This document shows, one piece after another, positions 25,018-33,756 of a stretch of 64,000 nt of DNA (the stretch's first letter is position 1; every line of letters starts with the position of its first letter). This stretch comes from Erysipelotrichaceae bacterium (lineage in GTDB: Bacteria; Bacillota_I; Bacilli_A; Erysipelotrichales; Erysipelotrichaceae), in the NCBI GenBank assembly GCA_017404205.1, contig JAFRCV010000002.1, positions 62,001 to 126,000 of the forward strand. The letters are read 5' to 3'. Under the pieces are notes generated by a model. The model saw only the letters and a list, made by a program, of their open reading frames with translations, was not told the origin of the DNA and ran no database searches. The translations under genes and the position numbers were made by a program.

Positions 25018-25634
25018 AATATGATGTAATTGTAGTAGCTGGTGGAAAAGGAAATAGAGCAGATTTAGGCTTTAATAAAGTCCTTTTTAAAATGGCCAAT
25101 GGCAAAAGTGTAATTGAAAATAATATCAATATATTTTTAAATGATAAAGATTGTCAAAAAATTATTTTAGTAATAAATGAAGAAATTGATTTTAATAATA
25201 ATAAGCTAATATTAGTAAAAGGTGGAAAAGAAAGATTTGATTCAGTAATGAATGGACTAAATGAAGTTAGCAGCGAATATGTTTTAATACATGATGGTGC
25301 TAGACCTTTCTTAAATGTTAAAGCTTTAGAAAAGCTAAAAAATAAATTAGAAGAAAAAGATGCTGTAGTATTAGGAAAAATAGCTAGTGATACTATAAAG
25401 ATTATTAATGATGATAAAGTTGTTGAAACATTAAATCGAAATAATATTTTTATAGCCGAAACTCCTCAAGGATTTAAAACATCTTTAATCAAAGAATGTT
25501 ATAAAAATAAAGATGATAATTATTATTTTGATGATGCAAGTTTAGCTGAGAGTTTCAATCATGAAGTCTATATTGTGATTGATGAATATAATAATAAAAA
25601 ATTAACTAGTAAGGAAGATTTTAAGAATATTTAA
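25014..25634 (+). CDS. ispD: 2-C-methyl-D-erythritol 4-phosphate cytidylyltransferase
   Basis: Third step of the MEP isoprenoid pathway: MEP plus CTP gives CDP-ME. 206 residues, a little short (usually about 230). N-terminal nucleotide-binding VVAGGKGNRA, then NKVLFKM, and the family signature VLIHDGARPF. ispE of the same pathway lies three genes downstream, so isoprenoid synthesis by the MEP route is well supported. Overlaps the ybaK-like gene by 4 bases. Confidence 0.9.
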   Translation: MKYDVIVVAGGKGNRADLGFNKVLFKMANGKSVIENNINIFLNDKDCQKIILVINEEIDFNNNKLILVKGGKERFDSVMNGLNEVSSEYVLIHDGARPFLNVKALEKLKNKLEEKDAVVLGKIASDTIKIINDDKVVETLNRNNIFIAETPQGFKTSLIKECYKNKDDNYYFDDASLAESFNHEVYIVIDEYNNKKLTSKEDFKNI

Positions 25635-25635
25635 A

Positions 25636-26157
25636 GTGATAAAAGAAGTAATAGTAGTTGAAGGCAAAAACGATACAAAAAGACTAAAGAGCTTTTTTGA
25701 ATGTGAAACAATTGAAACAAGCGGCCTAGGATTAAAACAAGAAACAATAGATTTTATTAAAGAGATTAATTTAAAAAGAGGCATCATATTATTATTGGAT
25801 CCTGATACCCCAGGAGAGAAAATTAGAAATCGTTTAAATAATGAAATTAGTGGATTAAAAAATGCCTTTATCTTAAAAGAAAACGCCAGAACTAAAAAGA
25901 AAGTTGGTGTTGAACACGCTAATAAAGAAACACTACAAGAAGCATTAAACAATTTAATTACATACGATGAACACAATAACAGCTTAACAATGTTAGATTT
26001 ATATGAATTAGGTTATATTGGTAATAAAGATAGTGAAACAAAAAGAGAAGTTATCAGTAAAAAATTTCATATTGGAAAATGTAATGGCAAGACAATGCTT
26101 AAAAGACTTAATCTATTGGGCATAAAAAAAGAAGATTTATATAATATAGAAAAATGA
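25636..26157 (+). CDS. rnmV: Ribonuclease M5
   Basis: Toprim-domain RNase that matures 5S rRNA together with ribosomal protein L18 (rplR at 43027). 173 residues. The Toprim signatures are VVEGKNDTKRLKSF at the N-terminus and LLLDPDTPGEKIRNR. The start is GTG at 25636, one base after the ispD stop. It is followed by rsmA with a 4-base overlap, the standard rnmV-rsmA pair of Bacillota. Confidence 0.93.
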   Translation: MIKEVIVVEGKNDTKRLKSFFECETIETSGLGLKQETIDFIKEINLKRGIILLLDPDTPGEKIRNRLNNEISGLKNAFILKENARTKKKVGVEHANKETLQEALNNLITYDEHNNSLTMLDLYELGYIGNKDSETKREVISKKFHIGKCNGKTMLKRLNLLGIKKEDLYNIEK

Positions 26158-26966
26158 TTGCGAATATTAATTATGTAAAAAATATTTTAGGAGAACTAAA
26201 GGCCAAAAAGAAATATGGTCAGAATTTTTTAATTGACCAAAACATCGTAGAAAAGATTGCGCAAATTGCAGCTGATAAAAATCTTTCGACCATTGAAATA
26301 GGTCCAGGTCTTGGAGCGTTGAGTGAAACACTTCTTAAATATTCAAAAGATGTTGATGCCTATGAAATAGATAAAGACATGTATGATATTTTAAGTAGAA
26401 CTATAAAAGATGAAAAATATCATCTATATTTAGAAGACTTTTTAAATACCGATTTATCTAAATATCAAGATTTAGAAATAAGAGTTTGTGGTAATTTACC
26501 ATATTATGTAACTACACCAATATTATTTAAATTATTTAATTCTAAATTAAACATTTCCAAGATAACAGTCATGGTACAAAAAGAAGTAGCTGATCGTTTC
26601 AAAGCTAATGTTAATTCACCAGATTATTCATCATTATCACTTATTGTTCAATATCTGTATGATGTTAAATATGAAATGAGTGTTTCTAAAAATGTTTTTT
26701 ATCCAAGTCCAAAAGTTGATAGTGCAGTAATTTCTTTTATCCCTAAAATAAGTAGAAATTTTGAATATGAAGAAGGGCTATTTAATTTTATTGAAAAATG
26801 CTTTATGAAAAGACGTAAGACATTACATAATAATTTAAAAGATTTTTTAAGTAACGAAGATATAGAAAAGATTTATCAAACACTTGATTTTAATGAAAAC
26901 ATAAGAGCCCAAGAAATAAAACTTGAAGAATTCATCAAAATGTATGAGGTGTTAAATGATAGATAG
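26154..26966 (+). CDS. rsmA: 16S rRNA dimethyladenosine transferase
   Basis: Dimethylates two adjacent adenosines in the 3' hairpin of 16S rRNA late in 30S assembly (KsgA). 270 residues. SAM-binding motif IEIGPGLGALSE, the catalytic NLPY motif in VCGNLPYYVTTPI, and the C-terminal RRKTLHNNL. The SAM and NLPY motifs are typical of KsgA and no Erm-like resistance context is present. Ends with TGA overlapping ispE by 11 bases. Confidence 0.95.
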   Translation: MIANINYVKNILGELKAKKKYGQNFLIDQNIVEKIAQIAADKNLSTIEIGPGLGALSETLLKYSKDVDAYEIDKDMYDILSRTIKDEKYHLYLEDFLNTDLSKYQDLEIRVCGNLPYYVTTPILFKLFNSKLNISKITVMVQKEVADRFKANVNSPDYSSLSLIVQYLYDVKYEMSVSKNVFYPSPKVDSAVISFIPKISRNFEYEEGLFNFIEKCFMKRRKTLHNNLKDFLSNEDIEKIYQTLDFNENIRAQEIKLEEFIKMYEVLNDR

Positions 26967-27789
26967 AGCTTATTGTAAGGTTAATCTTGCCCTTGATGTT
27001 TTTAATAAGCGTGAAGATGGCTACCATGATTTAAGATCAATAATGGTCGCTTGTGATTTTTTTGATGAGATAGAAATCCTAAAAAGTGAAAAAAACGAAT
27101 ACATCGATATTAAAAATAAATTACAATTCAATTCACACAACACATTAGTAAAAGCTGTTGATTTAATGAAAGAAAGCTTTGATATTAAAGATAATTTTAA
27201 AATAATCATTGATAAACACATCCCAATTAAAGCTGGCTTAGCAGGAGGAACAGCCGATGGGGCAGCTGTAATTAGAACGCTAAATAAGATGTATAATCTT
27301 AATTTAAGTTTCGAACAAATTAGAGAATTATGCCTAAAAATAGGTTCTGATGTCTTATTTAATTATTATAATAAGCCCGCTTTAGTAGAAGGAACTGGCG
27401 ACAAAATAGAATTTATTGATATAAAAGATGATTACTATGTATTGATTGTAAAGCCAAAAAGAGGTGTTTCGACAAGAAAATGTTATGAAATATTAGATGT
27501 AAATAATTGTGAGCACCCAGATATAGATTTAATAAAAGAAAGATTAAAAAATGGTGTAGAAGTTAAAGAACTATTAAAAAATTCATTAGAAAAAAGCGCA
27601 GCGGTATTATGTAAAGATATTAATAAGGCTATAAATGACTTAAAATTAGCAGGGGCCGATTTCACAATGGTATCTGGCAGTGGTTCAAGTGTATTTACTA
27701 TTGATTTGGATAAAAATAGAATTGAAGATATAAGAAAAAAGCTTTTAAATAAAGGCTACTTCGTCAGAAGCACCAAAATATTGAAATAA
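26956..27789 (+). CDS. ispE: 4-diphosphocytidyl-2-C-methyl-D-erythritol kinase
   Basis: GHMP kinase that phosphorylates CDP-ME in the MEP pathway. 277 residues. N-terminal AYCKVNLALDVFNKREDGYH, the ATP loop IPIKAGLAGGTADGAAV, and the C-terminal GADFTMVSGSGSSVF motif. Start codon ATG lies inside the end of rsmA. The order rsmA-ispE-(glmU)-prs resembles Bacillus, without purR and spoVG between. Confidence 0.95.
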   Translation: MIDRAYCKVNLALDVFNKREDGYHDLRSIMVACDFFDEIEILKSEKNEYIDIKNKLQFNSHNTLVKAVDLMKESFDIKDNFKIIIDKHIPIKAGLAGGTADGAAVIRTLNKMYNLNLSFEQIRELCLKIGSDVLFNYYNKPALVEGTGDKIEFIDIKDDYYVLIVKPKRGVSTRKCYEILDVNNCEHPDIDLIKERLKNGVEVKELLKNSLEKSAAVLCKDINKAINDLKLAGADFTMVSGSGSSVFTIDLDKNRIEDIRKKLLNKGYFVRSTKILK

Positions 27790-27847
27790 TTCTTTGTTTT
27801 ATGAGGCAATAATAATAAAAAATGATAGAATATTTTTGAGGCAAAAC

Positions 27848-28951
27848 ATGCACAGCGCTGTATTATACATTAAAGACCAAAAAGAATTAGAACTTTCAAA
27901 AATAAGACTTTTTGATAAGCCTTTAATTAATTACACAGTCGATACAATAAAAAAACTCAATGTTGATGACATATATCTAGTTGGCGACATCAATATAGAT
28001 GGACTATTAAAAAGAAATCATTTAGAAGAAGTTTTCGGGGAGCTTAAATATTCAGAAGGAAAGTGTCTGTTATTAAGCCCTTTTTATCCTTTATTAGAAA
28101 AAGAAGACTATGAAAGATTATTAAATGTTGATAATAACGCTGTATTTGTAGATGAAGATAAAGAAGTATTGCCAATATTCGCTATAAGTAATGCTTTATT
28201 AAGTTCTTATGATAAATTATCATACGATGGCATAAAAATAGATAGAGATAAACAAAAACGCCTTGATGAATTAAAAGACATTCCCTATTTTTATGAAAGC
28301 ATAAAAGAAAGAAACAATAATAAATGGATGAATAAAGGTGTCATCATTGTTGATCCAAAAACAACAATGATAGGTGTTGATGCCTATATAGGTAAAGGAA
28401 CATATATTAATCCAAATACTACTATTGGTGGTAAAAGCTTTATTGGCTCAAACAATATCATTAATCAAAGTAATTTAGAAAATGTTGTTATGGGAGACAA
28501 TAACAATATTGATAGTGCAAAAATTAGTAATTCTAGCATCTTCTCTAATTGTCAAATTGGAAGTGAAACCATAATTGATAATTGTGATATACAAGATGAA
28601 GTGAATATCGCTTCTTTTGTCAGAATAAGTAATACAAAGGTTGATAGAAAGACAACTATTAATCATTTGTCATTTATTTCTGATGCCATAATTGGTGAAA
28701 ATGTTTTAATTGGAACAGGTGTTAATACAATTAATTATGACGGCAGAAGCAAACACAACACAGTAATAAAATCAAATACAACAATTGGCAGCAACGTGAA
28801 CATTATCGCTCCTATTATTATTGGTGAATATGCGATGGTTAGCGCTGGATCAACAATCGATGTAGATGTTAAAGATGGAGATTTAGCGATTGCGAGAATT
28901 TTCCAACAAAACAAAAAAGGCTATGGCTACAAATATAATAAGGAGGATTAG
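27848..28951 (+). CDS. GlmU-like protein with intact acetyltransferase but degenerate uridylyltransferase domain
   Basis: 367 residues against about 455 for full GlmU. Residues 160-365 form a left-handed beta-helix with repeated hexapeptides and the GlmU active-site elements NHLSFISDAIIG (His273, equivalent to the catalytic His), NTINYDG and LAIARIFQQNKKGY. This part should acetylate glucosamine-1-P. The first about 160 residues keep the strand/helix pattern (KPLINYTVDTIKKLNVDDIYLVGD) but lack the LAAGxGTRM nucleotide loop, and the domain is about 65 residues short. UDP-GlcNAc formation may need another enzyme. A TTG at 27794 is a possible earlier start; ATG 27848 with GAGG upstream fits better. 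It sits between ispE and prs, the normal glmU place. Confidence 0.75.
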   Translation: MHSAVLYIKDQKELELSKIRLFDKPLINYTVDTIKKLNVDDIYLVGDINIDGLLKRNHLEEVFGELKYSEGKCLLLSPFYPLLEKEDYERLLNVDNNAVFVDEDKEVLPIFAISNALLSSYDKLSYDGIKIDRDKQKRLDELKDIPYFYESIKERNNNKWMNKGVIIVDPKTTMIGVDAYIGKGTYINPNTTIGGKSFIGSNNIINQSNLENVVMGDNNNIDSAKISNSSIFSNCQIGSETIIDNCDIQDEVNIASFVRISNTKVDRKTTINHLSFISDAIIGENVLIGTGVNTINYDGRSKHNTVIKSNTTIGSNVNIIAPIIIGEYAMVSAGSTIDVDVKDGDLAIARIFQQNKKGYGYKYNKED

Positions 28952-28956
28952 GGAAC

Positions 28957-29940
28957 ATGGCAGATATTAAAGTTTTTTCTTTATCTGGTAATAGTGGGCT
29001 AGTAGAAGAAATATGTGATTATTTGGGAACAACACCTGGCAAAATATCAGTCAAACATTTTGCGGATGGTGAAACATTAGTTGAACTTGGAGAAAGTGTA
29101 AGAGGCAAACAAGTATATATTGTACAAAGCACTTATCAACCAGTAAATGAAAGACTTATGGAGTTGTTGATTGCGATTGATACTGTTAAACGTTCAAGTG
29201 CAAAAGATATTATTTGTATCGTTCCTTATTTCGGCTATGCAAGACAAGATCGTAAGGCTCAACCACGCCAACCTATCACTGCTAGACTTGTAGCTGACTT
29301 ATTATCAATTGCTGGAGCAAATCGTGTAGTTACAATTGACCTACATGCTCCACAAATTCAAGGCTTCTTCTCATTCCCAGTAGATGAAATGAAGAGCGTA
29401 CCTATGATGGGCCAATATTTTAAGAATAAAGGTTTAGATTTAGAAAATACAGTTGTTGTTTCACCTGACCATGGTGGTGCCAATAGAGCTAGACAATTAG
29501 CAGAAATATTAGGCACACCAATTGCCATAGTTGATAAAAGACGTCCTAGACCAAATGAAGTTGAAGCACAAAGCGTTATTGGTGAAGTAGAGGGCAAGGA
29601 TTGTATCGTTATTGATGATATTTGTGATACAGGTGGTTCATTGTGTGCTGCTTGTCAAATATTAAAAGATCATGGAGCTAAAGATGTTTATGTAGCACTA
29701 GCACATGGTGTATTCTCAAAAGATGCAATTGAAAGAATTGAAAATTCAGTAATTAAAGAACTTGTTGTATCTAATACAATTCCACTATCTGAAGAAAAGA
29801 AAGCTAAAACAACAAAAATTACGGTATTGTCAGTAGGAAAAATGTTGGCTAAATTGATTAGCGCTGTATCAACTGATTCTCCAATTTCTGAAGTATATGA
29901 TTTATATACTAGTAAGAGCGAACAAACTAAGATAATTTAA
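28957..29940 (+). CDS. prs: Ribose-phosphate pyrophosphokinase
   Basis: Makes PRPP from ribose-5-P and ATP for nucleotide, His, Trp and NAD synthesis. 327 residues. Family motifs: FADGETLVEL, the flexible loop YFGYARQDRKAQPRQPI, TIDLHAPQIQGFF, and the PRPP-binding CIVIDDICDTGGSLC. AAGGAGG lies 12 bases before the ATG, inside the end of the glmU-like gene. Last gene of the operon; a terminator overlaps its stop. Confidence 0.96.
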   Translation: MADIKVFSLSGNSGLVEEICDYLGTTPGKISVKHFADGETLVELGESVRGKQVYIVQSTYQPVNERLMELLIAIDTVKRSSAKDIICIVPYFGYARQDRKAQPRQPITARLVADLLSIAGANRVVTIDLHAPQIQGFFSFPVDEMKSVPMMGQYFKNKGLDLENTVVVSPDHGGANRARQLAEILGTPIAIVDKRRPRPNEVEAQSVIGEVEGKDCIVIDDICDTGGSLCAACQILKDHGAKDVYVALAHGVFSKDAIERIENSVIKELVVSNTIPLSEEKKAKTTKITVLSVGKMLAKLISAVSTDSPISEVYDLYTSKSEQTKII

Positions 29941-29966
29941 GGATTCAAAAGAATCCTTTTATTTTT
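29939..29966 (+). terminator. Terminator after prs
   Basis: Perfect 8 bp stem AAGGATTC (29939-29946) / GAATCCTT (29951-29958), AAAA loop, T-rich tail. Confidence 0.85.
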
Positions 29967-29992
29967 AATAAAAGTCATTTATTATAAAAATG

Positions 29993-30409
29993 ATGAAATA
30001 TATTGGACTTGATTTAGGTAGTGTAACTTGTGGTGTATCAAAATCAGATACAGGTTTTATTGCGGGACATGTGAAAACCATTCGTTTTAAACCAGATGAC
30101 TACAATGAAGCCATTGATAAAATATTAGAATTATTAGAAGTTGAAAAACCTGACATTGTTGTCATGGGCTATCCCTTATTAGAGAATGATGATGAAGGAC
30201 CTAGAGCTAAATTATCAAAAGAGATAGGTGAAATAATTGAAGAAGAATCAGGAATAAAGGTTGTATTGCAAGATGAAAGATATACAACTAAAGATTCAGA
30301 AGAATTCTTAATAGCGGCTAATGTTTCAAGAAAGAAAAGAAAGAAAGTAATTGATCAACAAGCAGCAGTAAGAATACTTCAATACTATTTAGATAAACAA
30401 AAGAAATAA
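29993..30409 (+). CDS. ruvX: YqgF/RuvX family nuclease
   Basis: RNase H-fold protein needed for pre-16S rRNA 5' processing in E. coli and proposed as a Holliday junction resolvase. 138 residues. N-terminal catalytic Asp in YIGLDLGSVTCGVS, VMGYPL in the middle, and the signature LQDERYTTKDSEEFL, then the C-terminal KVIDQQAAVRILQYYLD. Two ATG codons are adjacent (29990 and 29993); MKYIGLDLG is the family-like start. AT-rich TATTAT/TATAAA elements end only 5-8 bases before it and no ribosome binding site is seen, so it may also be leaderless. Confidence 0.93.
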   Translation: MKYIGLDLGSVTCGVSKSDTGFIAGHVKTIRFKPDDYNEAIDKILELLEVEKPDIVVMGYPLLENDDEGPRAKLSKEIGEIIEEESGIKVVLQDERYTTKDSEEFLIAANVSRKKRKKVIDQQAAVRILQYYLDKQKK

Positions 30410-30438
30410 AAATCGCTTAGATATCTAAGCGATTTATT
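30410..30438. terminator. Bidirectional terminator between yqgF and tldE
   Basis: A perfect palindrome AAATCGCTTAGAT / ATCTAAGCGATTT (30410-30435) with A and T runs outside, placed between convergent genes. Confidence 0.85.
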
Positions 30439-30441
30439 ATA

Positions 30442-31707
30442 TTAATGAATTTTTACTCCTTCAAAGATTAAATATTTAGGACCTTTATATGATGGGTGTT
30501 TAACTTCTTCTTTTGATAATTTAACATTTTTGAAGTCCTCATAAATATTTCCAGAAATAGAGAAACTTGTAAGTGGAATATATTTTTTACCATCAAAATA
30601 TTTTGCCAATCTTACTTCACCACCCCAATAGCCACTAGCTTCATCGAGTTGTGGAGATGAGAAGTTTTCAATAATTAAATGTTTATCTTTTGAATAATCA
30701 AATCTTTCACCATCTAATTCCTTAACTGGAATATTGCCAGTTGGATCTTGTTTTAAATAATATGCAAAACGATTGTCGCCCCATAATTTCTTAACCTTGC
30801 CATCAGAAATAATCTTAGTGTTTTTTAAGACCATTCCATTGTTGTCAATTTTTGAAGATGCAGAGCATCCTTTAACAACAGGCTTTAAAGTTAATGATAA
30901 TTTATTATCTGATACTAAATCATTTTTATTGTAATGATTTTGTTTATAGAAAACACTACGTAAATTAATATCTTCAGCAAATGTATCTAAGATTAAATCC
31001 AACATGTCATTTTTAACTAAGACCTTTAAATCCTTTGGAAGTTTGACATCTTTCAATTTTTTAGCTTCAGACCTATCTTTAGCATTTAATAATAATTCAT
31101 CAATTTCTTTTGTGATTTCTGAATAATTAATATCAGATGTTTCATACCATTTATATAATTCAATTTCCTCTTTTGAATTTGCCCAAGTTGGAATTACTTC
31201 AACTGAAATATTGAATTTTCTAACATCGTGTTTGACATTATTTGAATCAAAGAATTTAGTTCTAATTGTTGATACAAATATTTCAGTAGAATTTAACCAA
31301 CCACTGTCATATTTGTTTGCCTTAAATACAGCTTTAGCTACATTGTTAGCGATGGAATTTAAATCATATTTATCTTGATTTTTATCAACAATATTTTCTT
31401 TAATTTCAGGAAGCGCAGGATAATAAGCGTTCTTTACAGCTTTCGCTTTAACGATTGCATCTTTAATCTTTTTATTTAAAGATTTTTCATCATCGCCACT
31501 AGTTACCGTAATAGTTGAAGAACCAGTATAATCTTGATGATTTACATAGACAACAATAATAGTCGTTGTTGTTTTTACAGCACGATTAATTTCTAAATGA
31601 TCTAAAACATAGAATAATTCACGAGAATCTTTTTCATTTTCGATTAATTGATATGCACTTAAATTTTTATTAGCTTTCAAGCATTTTAAAATATCTTGTG
31701 TTTTCAT
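30442..31707 (-). CDS. TldE/PmbA-type subunit of the TldD-TldE protease
   Basis: 421 residues of the TldD/PmbA family. This member lacks the HExxxH metal site, as expected for the TldE (PmbA) partner. The middle part contains NSTEIFVSTIRTKFFDSNN and the C-terminal barrel ends VKLSKEEVKHPSYKGPKYLIFEGVKI. The ATG shares one base with the tldD stop (TAATG on the minus strand), so the two are translated in a coupled way and form the known heterodimer. In other bacteria TldD/E trims unfolded or leader peptides; no peptide substrate gene is visible here. Confidence 0.85.
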   Translation of the reverse strand: MKTQDILKCLKANKNLSAYQLIENEKDSRELFYVLDHLEINRAVKTTTTIIVVYVNHQDYTGSSTITVTSGDDEKSLNKKIKDAIVKAKAVKNAYYPALPEIKENIVDKNQDKYDLNSIANNVAKAVFKANKYDSGWLNSTEIFVSTIRTKFFDSNNVKHDVRKFNISVEVIPTWANSKEEIELYKWYETSDINYSEITKEIDELLLNAKDRSEAKKLKDVKLPKDLKVLVKNDMLDLILDTFAEDINLRSVFYKQNHYNKNDLVSDNKLSLTLKPVVKGCSASSKIDNNGMVLKNTKIISDGKVKKLWGDNRFAYYLKQDPTGNIPVKELDGERFDYSKDKHLIIENFSSPQLDEASGYWGGEVRLAKYFDGKKYIPLTSFSISGNIYEDFKNVKLSKEEVKHPSYKGPKYLIFEGVKIH

Positions 31708-33086
31708 TATCCTAACTTAGCCTCCGCTTTCAAATATGGACCACCATCAGAAACATATACCCATTCTTTATGGCCTTTGCCACACATACCAGATCCAATT
31801 ACTTTAACAGAATCAGACACCATCGAAATAGATGATAATAAATCAACAACATATCCAGAAATAACAACAGGTGTAACAATCTTACCTGTAAATTTACCAT
31901 CTTTAATTTCTAGACCATAAGAAGCAGTGCATTGAATTTGCCAGTTCTTTGGATCTTCCATACCGTTATTTGTTTGGAAAAGGAAGTAACCGTGTTTAAC
32001 AGATTTAATCATATCATCTAATTTATCTTTACCTTTGCCAAAATAAGTATTGGTCATTCTTGTATAAACTTTACGTTTATATGATTCTCTTCTACCGTTG
32101 CCAGTTGGCTTTGTGCCAAGAGTTAATGCGCTCAAAGAATCCGAAATGCCTGTTTGTAAGATGCCCTTCTTAATGATTTGTGTTTTACTAGCTTCAATGC
32201 CGTCATCATCAAAGAAGTAAGATGCACTTGAAATTACACCAGCTGCGCCATCATACATATCAACAATTGGACTAGCTACATATTTGCCAATATAATCTTT
32301 TGCCTTGGCTCTATTCTTTACAAACATATCCATTTCTACGCCATGGCCAAAAGCTTCATGAGCAATTAGTCCGGAAATAGAAGGATCAGTAATAATAGTA
32401 TATTTACCAGGTTTGATTGGCTTAGCATCTAATAATCTAACAGCAATATCTAATACATTAGAACTATTCTTTTTTAATAAATTTAAAGCTTTTAAAGAAC
32501 TTGCTTCACCTTCAGCGTGATAATTTGTTTTAATATTGTCTTTATCTCTTGTTACAACAATAAGCATAGCATTAATCCAATCATATTTTTGGGTTAAGCA
32601 TTTCTTTTCAGAAACAAATATTTTACTTACTTGTCTTTTTACATATGCACAATTTGTATTAATGACTTTAGCATTTTTATGCATTGTATCTTTAATTTCT
32701 GTTAATCGTTTTACGATTTCATCATTAGAAATATCATCTTTATCTTCTCTTAGATAATCTTCAACATGTTCCTTTTCTTCTAACATCTTTACATTAAATT
32801 CGCTTGTAAAGGCATCCTTTAATGTTAAAGCTTTAATGACATCGTTAGCTTTTAAATCAGATATATCATCACAAGAATATTCACTATAACGACCATCACG
32901 ATACACTTTAATAACAAAACCACATTCACCTTCAATCTCATCAATAGATGTGTTTGCAGTACCTACAGAGATTCTTTTTGTTAAGACATGGCTACCTAGA
33001 ATTGATACATAATCATAAGTTTTTCTTAAATCTTTAACTAATGATTTAGCTGTCTTAATCTTTGATTTTAAGAACTTATTTAACAT
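31707..33086 (-). CDS. tldD: TldD metalloprotease subunit
   Basis: 459 residues. The zinc site HEAFGH (residues 243-248) is in GLIAHEAFGHGVEMDMF, and the third ligand region is GSGMCGKGHKEWVYVSDGGP at the C-terminus. TldD is the catalytic half of the TldD/TldE complex that degrades or matures small peptides. It is transcribed divergently from the flavoprotein gene at 33134 and directly coupled to tldE. An AGGGGG site lies upstream of ATG 33086. Confidence 0.93.
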   Translation of the reverse strand: MLNKFLKSKIKTAKSLVKDLRKTYDYVSILGSHVLTKRISVGTANTSIDEIEGECGFVIKVYRDGRYSEYSCDDISDLKANDVIKALTLKDAFTSEFNVKMLEEKEHVEDYLREDKDDISNDEIVKRLTEIKDTMHKNAKVINTNCAYVKRQVSKIFVSEKKCLTQKYDWINAMLIVVTRDKDNIKTNYHAEGEASSLKALNLLKKNSSNVLDIAVRLLDAKPIKPGKYTIITDPSISGLIAHEAFGHGVEMDMFVKNRAKAKDYIGKYVASPIVDMYDGAAGVISSASYFFDDDGIEASKTQIIKKGILQTGISDSLSALTLGTKPTGNGRRESYKRKVYTRMTNTYFGKGKDKLDDMIKSVKHGYFLFQTNNGMEDPKNWQIQCTASYGLEIKDGKFTGKIVTPVVISGYVVDLLSSISMVSDSVKVIGSGMCGKGHKEWVYVSDGGPYLKAEAKLG

Positions 33087-33133
33087 ATTCTACCCCCTAT
33101 AAAATGATAACATTAAATTAGGAGGCAATTAAA

Positions 33134-33751
33134 ATGAAAGCTTTGTTTATTAACGGTAGCCCACGAAAAGATTCAAACACAATGATTGCATTTAATGAAA
33201 TAATCAAAGAATTTGAAAAAGAAAATATTGAATATGAAATTATTGATGTAGGAAACAAGGACATAAGAGGATGTATGGCGTGTGGCTATTGTCATACACA
33301 TGGTAAATGTGTTTTTAATGATTTAGTAAATGAAGTAGCTGAGAAATTTGAAAAAGCTGATGCGCTAATAATTGGAAGTCCTGTTTATTATGGATCGGCT
33401 AATGGAAGTCTAATTTCTTTTTTAGATAGATTATTTTATAGCTCTAATTTTGATAAAAGGATGAAAGTTGGCGCAAGCGTTGTTGTCGCAAGAAGAGGTG
33501 GACTAAGCGCCACATTTGATGAACTAAATAAATATTTTACAATCACGCAAATGCCAATTGCTTCAAGTTCATATTGGAATCAAATACACGGATGTGAAAA
33601 AGGTGAAGCAAAGTTTGATGAAGAAGGCTTACTTATAATGAGAAATCTTGGAAGAAATATTATCTTTTTAATGCGTTCAATTGAACTTGGCAAAGAGAAA
33701 TATGGATTACCAGAAAAAGAAAAAGCGGTATTTACTAACTTTGTGAGGTAG
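33134..33751 (+). CDS. NAD(P)H-dependent FMN reductase / iron-sulfur flavoprotein-like
   Basis: 205 residues of flavodoxin-like fold. FMN phosphate loop INGSPRKDSNTM at the N-terminus, flavin contacts in LIIGSPVYYGSANGSL, and a cysteine cluster CMACGYCHTHGKC (CxxCxxCx4-5C type) that in iron-sulfur flavoproteins holds a 4Fe-4S cluster. Redox partner and substrate are unknown. AGGAGG 11 bases upstream. The next gene follows after 5 bases. Confidence 0.85.
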   Translation: MKALFINGSPRKDSNTMIAFNEIIKEFEKENIEYEIIDVGNKDIRGCMACGYCHTHGKCVFNDLVNEVAEKFEKADALIIGSPVYYGSANGSLISFLDRLFYSSNFDKRMKVGASVVVARRGGLSATFDELNKYFTITQMPIASSSYWNQIHGCEKGEAKFDEEGLLIMRNLGRNIIFLMRSIELGKEKYGLPEKEKAVFTNFVR

Positions 33752-33756
33752 AAAAA

